DNA from: UBA1926 sp036732005
GTDB lineage: Bacteria; Planctomycetota; Phycisphaerae; Phycisphaerales; UBA1924
Assembly (NCBI GenBank): GCA_036732005.1
Contig: DAINDF010000001.1
Location: 124,001 to 188,000 of the forward strand
Length of the DNA: 64,000 bases
Direction of reading: 5' to 3'
Within the stretch, counting starts at the first letter, position 1, and each line of letters starts with the position of its first letter. Both the position numbers and the translations under genes were made by a program. Below the pieces are notes generated by a model. The model did no database searches. It saw only the letters and a list, made by a program, of their open reading frames with translations, and was not told the origin of the DNA. Below are positions 1 through 9,739 of this stretch, piece after piece.

Positions 1-1611
1 CAGCGCGTCGTGCGACGGCCACTGCGTGCCGATGGCCCGACGCACCGAATCGATGTGCGACAACGCCGAGCCGATGGCGCTCTCGTAGTCAGCGCCCGCG
101 ACTTCTCTCGGGGGGTTCTGCCCGAGCGCGCCCAGCGAGCGATACCGCCCCGGCGCCACCTCCAGCGGGTTGAGTTGCACGCCCGACGCCTCGGCCTCGC
201 GGAGCGCCTCGCCCACCGCCCGGCTCAGGTACGCGTCGCCCCCGACCGCACTCCGATCCAACGCCGCGACGAACGGGAAATACCACGCCTCAGACTCGCC
301 GCACCACCGCTTGAACCGCTCCAGACGCTCGGCCTCGGAAGCCGACAAGGCCGGTCCGGTCGGCGCGTCCGTCTCGCCGGCGACCGCCGGCGCGGACGAT
401 GGCCCAGGGGCCGCCGCCACGGCCGGAGCCGGCTCCGCCGGGGCTTGCGACGAGCCCGTCTCATCCCCTCCACCCCGCAGCGCCATCACGACGATCACGC
501 CCAGGACGAGCACCACCGCGGCCACGATGACGGCGATGAGCATCTGCCTCTGGTTCTTCGAGGCCGCCTTGTCGTCGGGCCGTTTCCTCGCCGCCCGCAG
601 GAACGGCGCGAGCCGGTCCGACGGCGCGTCGATGAACGCCGGGTCGAGCTCCCTCGCCTCCCCCGACCTCGCCTGCTCGAGCATCGCCGCCACGGCGTCG
701 CTCGTCTCCGTGGAGATGGTGTAAGGGATGTCGGTCGTGAGCGGGTAGGCCTCGAGCGAGCCCTGAAGGCACGCGAGCTGGGTGGTCGAGGGCTCGCCGA
801 CGATGACATCAAGCCAGGGCCGGTCGTCCTTGGAGATCAGCAGCACGGGGGCCAACTGGTCAACCCGGGAGAGCAGCAGCCTCGCCCAAACCGACCACGA
901 CTCCGCCTCCGTTTCGAACACCCGGGGCACGCGCATGTGCTGGGCCCGGATCTCGAGCGTGCGCGACCTGCTGCCCGTCGCCTGACGCTCGGGACGCAGG
1001 TACGCGGTCAGATCGCGCTCCATCTGGTAGACGACCCGGCACAGACCCTGCCCATCCGGCCCCATTACAGAGGCCGACGCAAGACGGGACGCCGAAGGCT
1101 CGACCTCCAGCGGCTTGCCCGTCACCGCGGGCGTGCGCCCCGCCTGCTCGCGCAGATCCGCCCTCGCCCGATCCACCGCGGAGATGACAGCCGCCGCCGT
1201 CGTCGCCGCCTTGCACTCCGCCTCGAGGCGGCGCAGCCCCTCGAGCACCGGCCCCGCGATGAACGCCAGCGGGAGCGAGCGGCACATCGCGCAGACGATC
1301 ATCGGGTACTTCTTCCGACCCTTGCCGTCGCTCGAAGACCACATCCGCCCGACCAGCACGCCCTCGGGGTGACGCCACAGGAAACTGTGCGAGAACCCCT
1401 CGTCACGGGAGGCCTCGTCCATCGCCTCCCAGGTCCCCGCCCCGATCACGCCCCCGATGCCGTCGACATACACCTGACGCTTCAACGCGACCAGGCGGTC
1501 GGTCTCCAGCCCGATGTCGTCGAGGTGATCGTTCCAGCCGGGGTGCTTCCCGATCGCCGCGAGCCACAGGCGCTCGTCGAGATTCACCATCGATGATTCT
1601 CGCTTGGACAT
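1..1611 (-). CDS. TagF-like type VI secretion membrane protein (partial, runs off left edge)
   Basis: The frame is open from an ATG at 1611 to the window edge, giving 537 residues without a stop. The N-terminus reads AAIGKHPGWNDHLDDIGLET, which I recognise as the opening of planctomycete T6SS proteins with a TagF-like (DUF2094) domain; TagF proteins act in post-translational control of T6SS. A hydrophobic segment at residues about 356-378 follows a basic stretch, and an Ala/Pro-rich linker then leads to a further domain with conserved Trp and Tyr residues, probably periplasmic. Classical TagF is soluble and shorter, so this is an extended form. It lies 33 nt downstream of tssM on the same strand, so it is probably the same transcript. 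An alternative start is the ATG at 1590. The family call is moderate; the open frame is certain. Confidence 0.7.
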   Translation of the reverse strand, partial: MSKRESSMVNLDERLWLAAIGKHPGWNDHLDDIGLETDRLVALKRQVYVDGIGGVIGAGTWEAMDEASRDEGFSHSFLWRHPEGVLVGRMWSSSDGKGRKKYPMIVCAMCRSLPLAFIAGPVLEGLRRLEAECKAATTAAAVISAVDRARADLREQAGRTPAVTGKPLEVEPSASRLASASVMGPDGQGLCRVVYQMERDLTAYLRPERQATGSRSRTLEIRAQHMRVPRVFETEAESWSVWARLLLSRVDQLAPVLLISKDDRPWLDVIVGEPSTTQLACLQGSLEAYPLTTDIPYTISTETSDAVAAMLEQARSGEARELDPAFIDAPSDRLAPFLRAARKRPDDKAASKNQRQMLIAVIVAAVVLVLGVIVVMALRGGGDETGSSQAPAEPAPAVAAAPGPSSAPAVAGETDAPTGPALSASEAERLERFKRWCGESEAWYFPFVAALDRSAVGGDAYLSRAVGEALREAEASGVQLNPLEVAPGRYRSLGALGQNPPREVAGADYESAIGSALSHIDSVRRAIGTQWPSHDAL

Positions 1612-1644
1612 CAGTCGCCCCCGTCAATGAGCGCGCCCGGCTCG

Positions 1645-4600
1645 TCAGTCCCGCGGCCAATCCGCCGCACGCGGCCAGGTGTCCCTTAGTTGTTCCAGCG
1701 TGTCGCCATCCTTGAACTGCACGCCGATCCAGAAGACCCCGCCGCTGTCGAGCCGCAACCCGAGAGGCCACACATCGCCCGAGGCGCCGGTCACCGTCCG
1801 CTGGTCGATCGACGATGACGCAAGCGACGCGAGCGGCGCCCACCGCCCGAGCCTGGCCGCCCCCGTCGCGGCCCCACCCGAGCGGTCGATAAACCCGAAT
1901 TCCAGTTCTTTCTCAAGGGGAAGCTCGAACTCGTACTCAGGGAGGACCTCGGGGGCCCCGTCGATCTTGATGAACTCCCCCGTGCTCGACTGTACCACCA
2001 CGCCCCCGAGCTTCACGCTCATCTGGCGCAGCATGTCACGCCTTTCCGCGTTCTGCGGGTGGTTGTACCCCAGCGTCGCGAGCGTGATCTCCATCCGCCC
2101 CGCGTTGTCCACCAGGTACCGCACGACCTCCGCGCTCCGACGCAGCCGCTCCACTCGCGCGCGATCACGCCCGAGCGCGTCGCCCCGCAGACTCCGAAGA
2201 CGCGTCCCGATCTCGGGCGGGTAACTGGCGAACGGGTCGCGCTCCGCACGCGGGTCCGCCTCCTCCGCACGCAAATCCAACCCCCGCAGCGCCTCGCCCG
2301 CGGACCGCAACTCCTCCAGCGAGAGCCCCGCCGTGGGCGACGCGTCCAGCGTGATCGGGAAACGCCTCGCGTCCCGCTCGGCCTGCTGCACACGGACCAG
2401 GTTCGCGTCCCCCGCGTCCTTCTCGAGCGCCGACAGCGCCGCCATCACGAACGAGTCCCAGTACACCTGCTCGGGCCCGGGAGGCGGCGCCAGATCCGAA
2501 CGCCGCATCGGGAAATACTCGTCGAGGAACGCCTTCCCGCTCGCGGCGAACAGCAGCGTGTCGCGGGCCCGCAGGGGATCGCCGGTCAACTCGTCCCAAC
2601 GCGTCAGCATCGCGCGGCGCTTGCGGTCCAGATCCGCCCGGCCCGTCGCCTCCCGCGCCGCCGCCTCGGCGAATTCCTTCGCTTCCGAACCCTCCTCGAG
2701 CCAGTCTCCCGCGTGCGCCAACGCCCGCTCGATCTGCCCCGCCAAATCCCGGACCTGCTCGGCGATGAACCGCTCGTTGCTCACAATCTCGCGGTGCATG
2801 TCGCCCCAACCGGTCCCGCTCGGCGGGCTTACCCGCAGTGCGTCCCGAACCTCCGAGGTCCAGAAATTCAGATACCGGGCCACATGACGGTCCAGGTCGG
2901 CCTTGACGCCCTCGAGCTTCTCACGCAGCTGCGCCGCGCCCAGCACCGCGCCGCCCTCGCCCTCGTTCAACTGCGTCCGGATCAGCCGGTACGCCCCGAG
3001 CACCCGCTCGTTCGCCTCGGGCTTCAACTCCGGCTCGTAGTTCAGCCTCCCCGCCATATCGAGGAACTGCACCGCCTTGAACTCACCCTTGGGCTCGCGC
3101 TCGAACTCACGCCGGAACGACGCCAACGCGTCAAGCCCGCGGTCCACCGCCAGGTTCCGGCGGTAGCGAGCCACCGCGTCCGCGGCGGCCTCGGCCACCG
3201 CCCGCGCGTCCCCCATCACCCCCGTCGCGTCCGCACCCACCAACGCCCCGAGGCCCGAGACCAGACCGTCACGCCCGGCCGCGATCGACGCGAATGCCTC
3301 GGTCACCGACCCCGCCGTCGCCGGGTCCGACCGCAACGCCTCCGCCGCCAGCCGGTAGACCTCCGCTCGCGCCTCGAACACGCGCTTCTCGCTCCCCGCG
3401 GCCTGCCGCACATATCCCTCGAAGACATCCCCCTTCAGCCGGGCGAGCATCGTGTCGACCTGCTTGGCGTAGTACTCGCCCGCGGCCGCCTTGGCGCCGA
3501 CCAGGCTGTCCCGCCAACGCACCAGCGTCGCGTGCTCGGGCCGGTCGGCCTTCAGGTCGCTCTCGCCCCCGAAGATGTCGATCAGTGACTGGTACGCCGA
3601 CGCCGCGCTCGTCCAGATGCTGTCCCTCGCCTCGGTCGGGAGCGTGTCGGGCGAGGCCAGACCGGCCGCCGCGAACCGCGTGCGCACCGGCTCGAACGCC
3701 GCCCGCAGCCCCGCCTCCGCCCGCGTGAACTCCTCGTATGACGCCAGCCAGCGGGACCGCTCGTCCGTGTACTCGTCGACGCTCGCCACGCCGCGGAACG
3801 CCGAGGCCCGGTGCAGCGCCCGCTCGGCCTGCCCGAACCGGTCCGCCGCGCCGATGAACGCCCGCAGCTGCCCGAACAGCGTGTTCGAACCCGTCGGCTC
3901 CCGCCATTCCGCGATAAACGACTCGATGCCCTTGTCGATCGCCGCCACCGCGTCCGCGTCCCCGGCCCCCACGCCGGCGGGCGGCCACGCCTTGCTCTCG
4001 CCGTATAGCCATGTGAAGTAGCCGTCCAGCGACTTGAGCGCTTCCCCATCCGACGCGCTCAGTTCCTCAGACCCGGCCCGGCCATCGCCCACCGCCAGGC
4101 GGACCAAAGCGGGCACCGAGAACGCTCTGGAGGGCGAAGACCGCTTCAGCACGTCGTCCGCTTCGAGCGAGATCAGCGACGCCAACGCGGCAGGTGCTAT
4201 CCCGTCAGCGGTCCAAAGAGGATCGCCGTAGGGCGTACCGACGCCCGCGATATCCTGCCGAACGGCAGCAAGCACCGGTGCGAGAACCAGATTCTCGAAC
4301 ATCGCCTGCTGCGCCGGCAATTGGGCCGCGAAGACATCCGCCCCGCCAACGCCCGGGAGATTCGCGACCAACGCAAACAGCCCACGCGACGACCGGTTCT
4401 CCTCGTAATGCTCTCTCGCACGCTGGAACAACTCTGGAAAAGTGCGCGCCCGGCCCTCGAACATGGCATCGGGGCGATCTTCGACATAAACTTGGATGTT
4501 CCCAACGCCGAGGAACTGCCGGGAGGGCGGCTTCGCGCCGATCGTTCTCGCGGGAACATACAGCACGCTGAGCGCCCGCCACAGCTCGTCCTCCGTCAGC

Positions 4601-6114
4601 GTGGCCTCGCTGCCTGCGGGAGTTTCCGTTCGAATCCCTTCAAGACTCTTCTGCGTCCAGTCCCGCACCGAGGTCCAGTACGACTTGGGATCGGAGATCC
4701 GCCGCTTCGTCTCTACCGTGCTCCACCAGGTCAGCCCGCCGAGCACGACCGCCGCCGCGACCCCCGCCGCCAGCAGCGCCATCGAACGCTTGCGCTTCAC
4801 CTGCCCGGCGTTGACCGCCCGCGTGACCAGCCCACGCTCCTTGAACACCTTGTCCAGGAACACATCACGAAGGAAGTAACTCCGCTCCCGCTCCCACAGC
4901 TTGCCCTCCGGCAGCGAGTCGACCCCGACCCCGAGCACGCTCGCCAGGTCCGCGTCCAGCGCGTCCCCGTCACGCATCGAACTCGTGAAGTAGATCCCCC
5001 GCAGGAACAGCGGCTTCTGGCTCCACTGCCCCGCCACGAAGATCGTCTCAAGGTACCGCCGAAGCCTCGGCCCGATCTCGACCAGCGCCTCCGGGAACTT
5101 GTACAACGCGTCGACCTGGTCGATCCGCCGGCCCCGCGCGTCCTTCGTGTGCACCGGGTCGTGCAGCAGCGCGAACCGCCTCTGCAAGAGCCGGTCCCGC
5201 ACCGTCCGCAGGTGATCCTCGACCCGGTCGGGCCGGAACGCCTCGTCCAGCCCCTCCGGGTTGGACCACCCCAGGATCTGCGCCGTCAGCACCGGGTCGG
5301 TGATATCGTCGAAGAACTCGCGGAACCCGTTGATCAGGTCCGCCTTGGTCACCAGCACGAACACCGGGAAACGCACCCCAAGCGACCGCTGGATCTGGTC
5401 GAACTGCTGCGCGATCTTCCCGGCCTTCTTCTCGATACCGTCCGCCGTGTCCGTGATCAAGGTGTCCGCCGGGATCACCAGCAGCATCCCGTTGATCGGG
5501 CAGTTCGGCCGGCTCGTCCGCAGCAGCTTGAGGAACTCGCGCCACTCGTTCGTCTCGCCCGCCGTGACATCCTCGAACATCAGCCGCCCGGCCGTGTCGA
5601 GCACCACCGCGTGGTCGGTGAACCACCAGTTCATGTTCACCGTGCCGCCCGTGCCCTGCAACTGGTCCTGGAGCCCGGGCGGGAACCCGATCCCGCTGTG
5701 CCGGATCGCCTCGGTCTTCCCCGAGCCCGGCTCCCCCACGACCACATACCACGGCATCGAGTACAGGTCCTTGCCGTAATCACGGAAGGTCTGGATGCCC
5801 GTCTCGAACTGCCGGCGCAGATCGTCGAGCTTCGCCCGGTCCGCCACCTTGCTCACGCCCCCGGGCGTCGCCGAAGCGTTCTCGGACAGGCTCGACTCGA
5901 CCGCCTTCGCCTTGCCCTTGTCCAGCTTCTGCATCAGCATCGCGACGCCGGTGAGCACCACCGTCAGCACCGCGATCGCGATGCCCGCGAAGACCGCGAG
6001 CTGCGCGTACCCCATCATCGCGAGCACGCCGTACACGCCGCCGGCCATCACCATCCCGATCGCCGCCTTGTAAGGCAGCGGAAGGGTCATCAACTTTGAG
6101 ATTGCTGCTTTCAT
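1645..6114 (-). CDS. tssM: Type VI secretion membrane complex protein TssM (IcmF)
   Basis: At 1489 residues this is somewhat longer than the usual 1100-1300 of the family. Two membrane segments at about 15-33 and 38-60 and a third at about 445-466 bracket a cytoplasmic P-loop NTPase domain with Walker A GEPGSGKT at 127-134 and Walker B VVLDTAGR at 170-177. The long region after the third helix is the periplasmic part that contacts TssJ in known systems, and the C-terminus resembles the IcmF C-terminal beta domain. TssM, TssL and TssJ form the trans-envelope complex that anchors the T6SS baseplate. It starts 14 nt after tssL ends and is followed by the TagF-like gene. The intact Walker motifs suggest that it binds nucleotide. 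Confidence 0.95.
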   Translation of the reverse strand: MKAAISKLMTLPLPYKAAIGMVMAGGVYGVLAMMGYAQLAVFAGIAIAVLTVVLTGVAMLMQKLDKGKAKAVESSLSENASATPGGVSKVADRAKLDDLRRQFETGIQTFRDYGKDLYSMPWYVVVGEPGSGKTEAIRHSGIGFPPGLQDQLQGTGGTVNMNWWFTDHAVVLDTAGRLMFEDVTAGETNEWREFLKLLRTSRPNCPINGMLLVIPADTLITDTADGIEKKAGKIAQQFDQIQRSLGVRFPVFVLVTKADLINGFREFFDDITDPVLTAQILGWSNPEGLDEAFRPDRVEDHLRTVRDRLLQRRFALLHDPVHTKDARGRRIDQVDALYKFPEALVEIGPRLRRYLETIFVAGQWSQKPLFLRGIYFTSSMRDGDALDADLASVLGVGVDSLPEGKLWERERSYFLRDVFLDKVFKERGLVTRAVNAGQVKRKRSMALLAAGVAAAVVLGGLTWWSTVETKRRISDPKSYWTSVRDWTQKSLEGIRTETPAGSEATLTEDELWRALSVLYVPARTIGAKPPSRQFLGVGNIQVYVEDRPDAMFEGRARTFPELFQRAREHYEENRSSRGLFALVANLPGVGGADVFAAQLPAQQAMFENLVLAPVLAAVRQDIAGVGTPYGDPLWTADGIAPAALASLISLEADDVLKRSSPSRAFSVPALVRLAVGDGRAGSEELSASDGEALKSLDGYFTWLYGESKAWPPAGVGAGDADAVAAIDKGIESFIAEWREPTGSNTLFGQLRAFIGAADRFGQAERALHRASAFRGVASVDEYTDERSRWLASYEEFTRAEAGLRAAFEPVRTRFAAAGLASPDTLPTEARDSIWTSAASAYQSLIDIFGGESDLKADRPEHATLVRWRDSLVGAKAAAGEYYAKQVDTMLARLKGDVFEGYVRQAAGSEKRVFEARAEVYRLAAEALRSDPATAGSVTEAFASIAAGRDGLVSGLGALVGADATGVMGDARAVAEAAADAVARYRRNLAVDRGLDALASFRREFEREPKGEFKAVQFLDMAGRLNYEPELKPEANERVLGAYRLIRTQLNEGEGGAVLGAAQLREKLEGVKADLDRHVARYLNFWTSEVRDALRVSPPSGTGWGDMHREIVSNERFIAEQVRDLAGQIERALAHAGDWLEEGSEAKEFAEAAAREATGRADLDRKRRAMLTRWDELTGDPLRARDTLLFAASGKAFLDEYFPMRRSDLAPPPGPEQVYWDSFVMAALSALEKDAGDANLVRVQQAERDARRFPITLDASPTAGLSLEELRSAGEALRGLDLRAEEADPRAERDPFASYPPEIGTRLRSLRGDALGRDRARVERLRRSAEVVRYLVDNAGRMEITLATLGYNHPQNAERRDMLRQMSVKLGGVVVQSSTGEFIKIDGAPEVLPEYEFELPLEKELEFGFIDRSGGAATGAARLGRWAPLASLASSSIDQRTVTGASGDVWPLGLRLDSGGVFWIGVQFKDGDTLEQLRDTWPRAADWPRD

Positions 6115-6128
6115 CCGCGTTCTTCCCG

Positions 6129-6839
6129 TCAGCCCGTCGACCCGGCCTCACCACCCAGAACACGCTCCGTCTGCTCGATCGCCCGGCGCATCTCCCGAGA
6201 CTCGTTCAGGTACATCACCACGCTCGCCGCCAGGATCGACACGATCACCGCCACCACCGCGACCGCCAGCCCGATCAGGCTCCGCGCCGGCGGCTGGATC
6301 AGGTCGCTCGTGTCCACATGCTCATACGCCTCCGGCACCACACGCTTGCCGGTGTCCATGTCCACCTGCTCACGCAGCCTCGCCTGCATCTCCATCATCT
6401 TCCGACGCAGGTACTCGGGCTGCCCCGCGTAGAACCCCGTGAACCCCAGCCCCACGCAGGTGTAGTACACCGACAGCCGCTCCGTCGCCTGCCGGCTTGT
6501 GTCACGCAGCGTCTCGTCCAGCAGATCGAAGAAGTGCTCGTCCCCGTCGTTGACGCTGTACAGCTCTTTCTGCAGCCGGTTCGACTTCCACTCCCCCGCG
6601 AACGGGAGGCTGCTCTCCTCGATCATGAAATCGATGAAGTACACCAGCGGGCGCTCCACCGCCTCGTACTGCTGCGCGAGCAAAGGGTCGCCCGTCGTCT
6701 TCGACCGTGTCTTCGACAGCAACGCCTTGATGTCCGACCGAACCATCGTCGGCTCCAGCGGCGCCCCCTTGCGCGCCGACCGGTTCAGGCGGCAGACATA
6801 CTGAAAAACATCTTCACAAAGCTCGAGCAGCTTCATCAT
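6129..6839 (-). CDS. tssL: Type VI secretion protein TssL (DotU family)
   Basis: The protein has 236 residues. The cytoplasmic helical domain starts MMKLLELCEDVFQYVCRLNR and is followed by one C-terminal membrane helix at about 193-215, the tail-anchored arrangement of DotU/TssL. No peptidoglycan-binding OmpA domain follows, so any cell-wall anchoring must come from another protein. It lies between tssK (21 nt upstream) and tssM (14 nt downstream), the usual T6SS order. TssL binds the cytoplasmic part of TssM and links the membrane complex to the TssK baseplate adaptor. Confidence 0.93.
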   Translation of the reverse strand: MMKLLELCEDVFQYVCRLNRSARKGAPLEPTMVRSDIKALLSKTRSKTTGDPLLAQQYEAVERPLVYFIDFMIEESSLPFAGEWKSNRLQKELYSVNDGDEHFFDLLDETLRDTSRQATERLSVYYTCVGLGFTGFYAGQPEYLRRKMMEMQARLREQVDMDTGKRVVPEAYEHVDTSDLIQPPARSLIGLAVAVVAVIVSILAASVVMYLNESREMRRAIEQTERVLGGEAGSTG

Positions 6840-6860
6840 CCGCTCCGTCGCCCGGGGTCA

Positions 6861-8225
6861 TCACCCGGGGATGGTCATGTACAGCGACACATCGTCGAAC
6901 TCGTTCCGCTCCACGCCCGGGTAGTTGATCGCCAGCACCTTCTCCTCCTCGATCAACGCCCACACCCGCGTGCTCTGCGCCCGGTCGATCCGGAAATAAT
7001 GCAGCCCGATCTGCGCCGGCAACTCCAGCGGCGGGTGACGCTCCTCCTCCAGGTGCACCCCGCGCACCCGCGTCGTCGCCTTGCTCATCGCCGTCAGCTT
7101 GAACTCGCCCTGGTCCTCCACCAGCCGCGCGATGTCCCGAGGGTCACGCCCCGATTTGATGCCCAGGAAGTACTGATTCGGCTTGGTCAACTGCTCCTGC
7201 GTCAACTCCGCCACCAGCACGCCCTCGCGCATCTCGAACCGCACCTTCGCCCACGACGCCGTCCCCTCCGAACGCAGCTGCGCCCGGACCCGATCGCACA
7301 GAACCTCGAACACCATCCCCGGGTTGTCGTGGTCGTACTCCGGGCAGTCCCACGCGTCCCGGTCGGGCTGCAACGCCGCGAGCGCGCCCAGCAGCCCACG
7401 CAACTCCAGGTACATGTCGAACGGCCCCACGCCCCCGGGCGCCTTGACCAGGTGCATCAGCCGGCCCGAGTAGGTGTTCAGCGTCTGCAGCCGGAGCATC
7501 TGCTGCACATGCACGCCCCGCATCGTCTCGAGGTTGAACCCGCCCCGCGTCAGCTGCACCACCGTCTCCCCGCGGGCCGCCTCCACCTGGTTCGCCAGGT
7601 CACGCAGCATTTCCCGCAGCGCCGCCGCGCCCGAGAGCAGCAGGCAGGGCGGAACAAACCCACGCTCCAGCCGGGGCGTCCCGATGTCCTCCCCCGCCGC
7701 GTGACCCACGCGGATCAGCGGCAGCACCTCCAGGTCGCTCCGGTCGTCCCCGTCGATCAGCAGCCGCGCGTTCAGCTTGCGAACCAGCATGCCCTGCGGG
7801 TTGTCCCCCGTGTTCTCGTCAGGGGCGTCACGCTCCTCGATCCGGAACAGCCGCTTGATCCGCCAGTCGGTCTCCCCGATCTCCAAGGAGTTCGAACGCT
7901 TCTCGTGCCACAACGGCAGCCCCAGGCTCACCGTAAACGACGAGGTGCTCGACGAGAAACGCTCCGAGATGTCCAGCGAGGGAAGGTCCGCGTTCCCCGG
8001 GACATCCACCTCCAGCCCGCTCGGCATCACCACGCGGAGCCGGTCGAAACGCACCCGCATGTTCTCGAGCTCGTCCGTGTTGAGCTTCGACTCGACCACC
8101 CCGTACGGGTACGCCCACCCCAGCCGGCGATCCCGCGCCACCCGATCGATCGAATGACGCTGCAGCAACTGAAGATGGTGCGGCTGAAGGAAGAGCCCCT
8201 CGTGCCAGTGAACCTGAACCGTCAT
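6861..8225 (-). CDS. tssK: Type VI secretion baseplate protein TssK
   Basis: The 454-residue protein begins with the family signature VHWHEGLFLQPHHLQ directly after the start, and its length matches TssK (about 440-450). TssK trimers connect the phage-like baseplate wedges (TssE/F/G) to the TssL-TssM membrane complex. The gene sits directly upstream of tssL in the same orientation with a 21-nt gap. Its own upstream neighbour is an uncharacterised helical protein ending 64 nt away. No frameshift or missing segment is visible. Confidence 0.95.
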   Translation of the reverse strand: MTVQVHWHEGLFLQPHHLQLLQRHSIDRVARDRRLGWAYPYGVVESKLNTDELENMRVRFDRLRVVMPSGLEVDVPGNADLPSLDISERFSSSTSSFTVSLGLPLWHEKRSNSLEIGETDWRIKRLFRIEERDAPDENTGDNPQGMLVRKLNARLLIDGDDRSDLEVLPLIRVGHAAGEDIGTPRLERGFVPPCLLLSGAAALREMLRDLANQVEAARGETVVQLTRGGFNLETMRGVHVQQMLRLQTLNTYSGRLMHLVKAPGGVGPFDMYLELRGLLGALAALQPDRDAWDCPEYDHDNPGMVFEVLCDRVRAQLRSEGTASWAKVRFEMREGVLVAELTQEQLTKPNQYFLGIKSGRDPRDIARLVEDQGEFKLTAMSKATTRVRGVHLEEERHPPLELPAQIGLHYFRIDRAQSTRVWALIEEEKVLAINYPGVERNEFDDVSLYMTIPG

Positions 8226-8289
8226 GCGCGCCCCGTTTCCCGCGGCCCCCGCCCGAGCGAGAGGCCGTCATACCCGTGCTCTCACGCCC

Positions 8290-9204
8290 TCACCGGCCCC
8301 GAGGCCTGATGATCTCCTCGACCGTCTGCGACAACGCCCGGAGAACCTCGTTCTCCACCGTCGCCTGGTCGAGCTTTCCCGCCAGTTCCTTGTACTTCCG
8401 CCACGCCGCCAACTCGACACTCTCGTTCCACTTCCGCTCGGCCTTCGACATCGTCTCCACATTGTGCGGGCTCAGCCGGGAGATCTGCGCATACACCGTC
8501 CCGCCAACCTTGCCCACCGACGACAGCATCGACGCCGTCAACTGACGGAAACGCTCCAACTCCTCCGCCACCTGACCACGCCCCGTCTCCCCGGTCCCGG
8601 AGACATACGACGCGATCGTCTGCCCAACCGCCCCCCGGCTCCGGTGCGACGACTCCGGCGCCATCTGACGCCAGATCTTCCAGACCAGCGTGTCCAGCAG
8701 CACCACCTGCTCGGCCAGCAACGCCGCCGCCTCGAGCATCCGCCCCGTGTCCGCCCCCGCGTCCACGGGGATCTGCATCGCCGCCTTCGCCCTCGCGAAC
8801 GCCTCGGCCGGCACCTCCCCCGCACCCGCCGGCGCGATCCCGGCCTCGGCCAGCCGCCCGCCCGCCTCGCGGCGCTGCTCCTCGGTCATCGAGGCCGCGA
8901 CCTTCTGCAACTGACGCACCAGGAACCCGGGGTCGTTGAACTCCGCCATGTCCGTCGGGGACATCAAGGTCCCCCCGCTCGCGCCGCTCACCACCCGGCC
9001 TCCTTCCCACGCGGGGAACCTCTCCTCCACCGCGTCCAGGAACGCATTCCGCTCCCCCGGCGGCACCTTCTCCAACGCCGCCTTCACCTCGTCGTTCAGG
9101 TGCGCCCGCCGAGACTCCGCCGGCTCATCCGCCAGGTCCGCCTGGATCAACCTCAGACGGTTCGCGGTCAACTCCGCGAGCGATCGCCATGTCTCGCCGC
9201 TCAT
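8290..9204 (-). CDS. Uncharacterised T6SS-locus helical protein (possible TagH C-terminal-like domain)
   Basis: The start is placed at the ATG preceded by GGGGAGGA with a short spacer. This gives 304 residues; an in-frame ATG 42 nt further upstream lacks such a site. The protein is almost entirely alpha-helical, Ala/Glu/Arg-rich, soluble, and without a signal peptide. Its C-terminal third (around WRKYKELAGKLDQATVENEV) vaguely resembles the C-terminal region of T6SS FHA accessory proteins, but no FHA domain is present. Position in the tss run argues for a T6SS role such as a baseplate or regulatory scaffold. I do not recognise the family with confidence. Confidence 0.7.
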   Translation of the reverse strand: MSGETWRSLAELTANRLRLIQADLADEPAESRRAHLNDEVKAALEKVPPGERNAFLDAVEERFPAWEGGRVVSGASGGTLMSPTDMAEFNDPGFLVRQLQKVAASMTEEQRREAGGRLAEAGIAPAGAGEVPAEAFARAKAAMQIPVDAGADTGRMLEAAALLAEQVVLLDTLVWKIWRQMAPESSHRSRGAVGQTIASYVSGTGETGRGQVAEELERFRQLTASMLSSVGKVGGTVYAQISRLSPHNVETMSKAERKWNESVELAAWRKYKELAGKLDQATVENEVLRALSQTVEEIIRPRGR

Positions 9205-9470
9205 GGCATCCTCCCCACACGCCCGCCCCGGGCCGGGCGCACGCACGCCCCGCCCCGGAACCAGCCCGAAAACCGCGAACGCCCATCATACAGCCCGTCC
9301 GGAAACACCGCGGCAAGCCCCCCGCAGGCCCGGTCTTGCGCCCATTGACGCTCGCGACGACCGACAACCACTCCGGGGCCCGCGCACATTCCGCGCCGCC
9401 TCACCGCCGCCCCGCCCCGAGTCGATACCCCCCGCACTCGAAGGACCAAGCCGCCAACGGAGGATGCCCC

Positions 9471-9734
9471 ATGCCCCGCTCTGACAAGCACCGAAACGCC
9501 GCCGTCGCCCTCTTCGCGCTGGTCGCCGCAGCGGCCTCCCTCACCGGGTGCGCCTCCTCGTCCCGCACATCCCTCGGGCTCAACGGCGGGTCCATCACCA
9601 TCGACGGCATGGGCGCGGGCGACGCCCTCGGCGCCGCCATGTTCCAGGAGCAGGTCCGCCTCGCCGCCGCCGAGTCGAGGCGTCAGCGACTGCTCCGCAC
9701 GGAGATGGCGACCGTCAGCGTGCCCGTTGACTGA
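9471..9734 (+). CDS. Small putative lipoprotein (87 aa)
   Basis: The ATG at 9471 has the ribosome-binding sequence GGAGG about 8 nt upstream. A basic N-terminus, a hydrophobic stretch and the lipobox LTGC (Cys27) predict a lipoprotein signal peptide. The mature part is about 60 residues with a Gly/Ala-rich segment and an Arg-rich C-terminus. It is the only plus-strand gene inside the T6SS cluster and ends 5 nt before the end of the convergent kinase-like gene. A 266-nt gap with no other gene separates it from the divergent helical-protein gene. A role in the T6SS envelope complex is possible but rests only on position. Confidence 0.6.
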   Translation: MPRSDKHRNAAVALFALVAAAASLTGCASSSRTSLGLNGGSITIDGMGAGDALGAAMFQEQVRLAAAESRRQRLLRTEMATVSVPVD

Positions 9735-9739
9735 TCCCA

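Noticed and set aside
10..1596. A 528-codon open frame on the plus strand
   Set aside because: Arg/Pro/His-rich translation with no domain; it is the shadow of the TagF-like gene on the minus strand, whose product has clear structure and a membrane helix.
2059..8309. Several long plus-strand open frames opposite tssM, tssL and tssK
   Set aside because: In GC-rich DNA the complementary frames of real genes stay open. These translate to Arg/His/Pro-rich sequence and no family fits.
9189..9470. Longer start for the small lipoprotein
   Set aside because: The extension is Pro/Arg-rich, would bury the signal peptide, and the ATG at 9471 has the ribosome-binding site.
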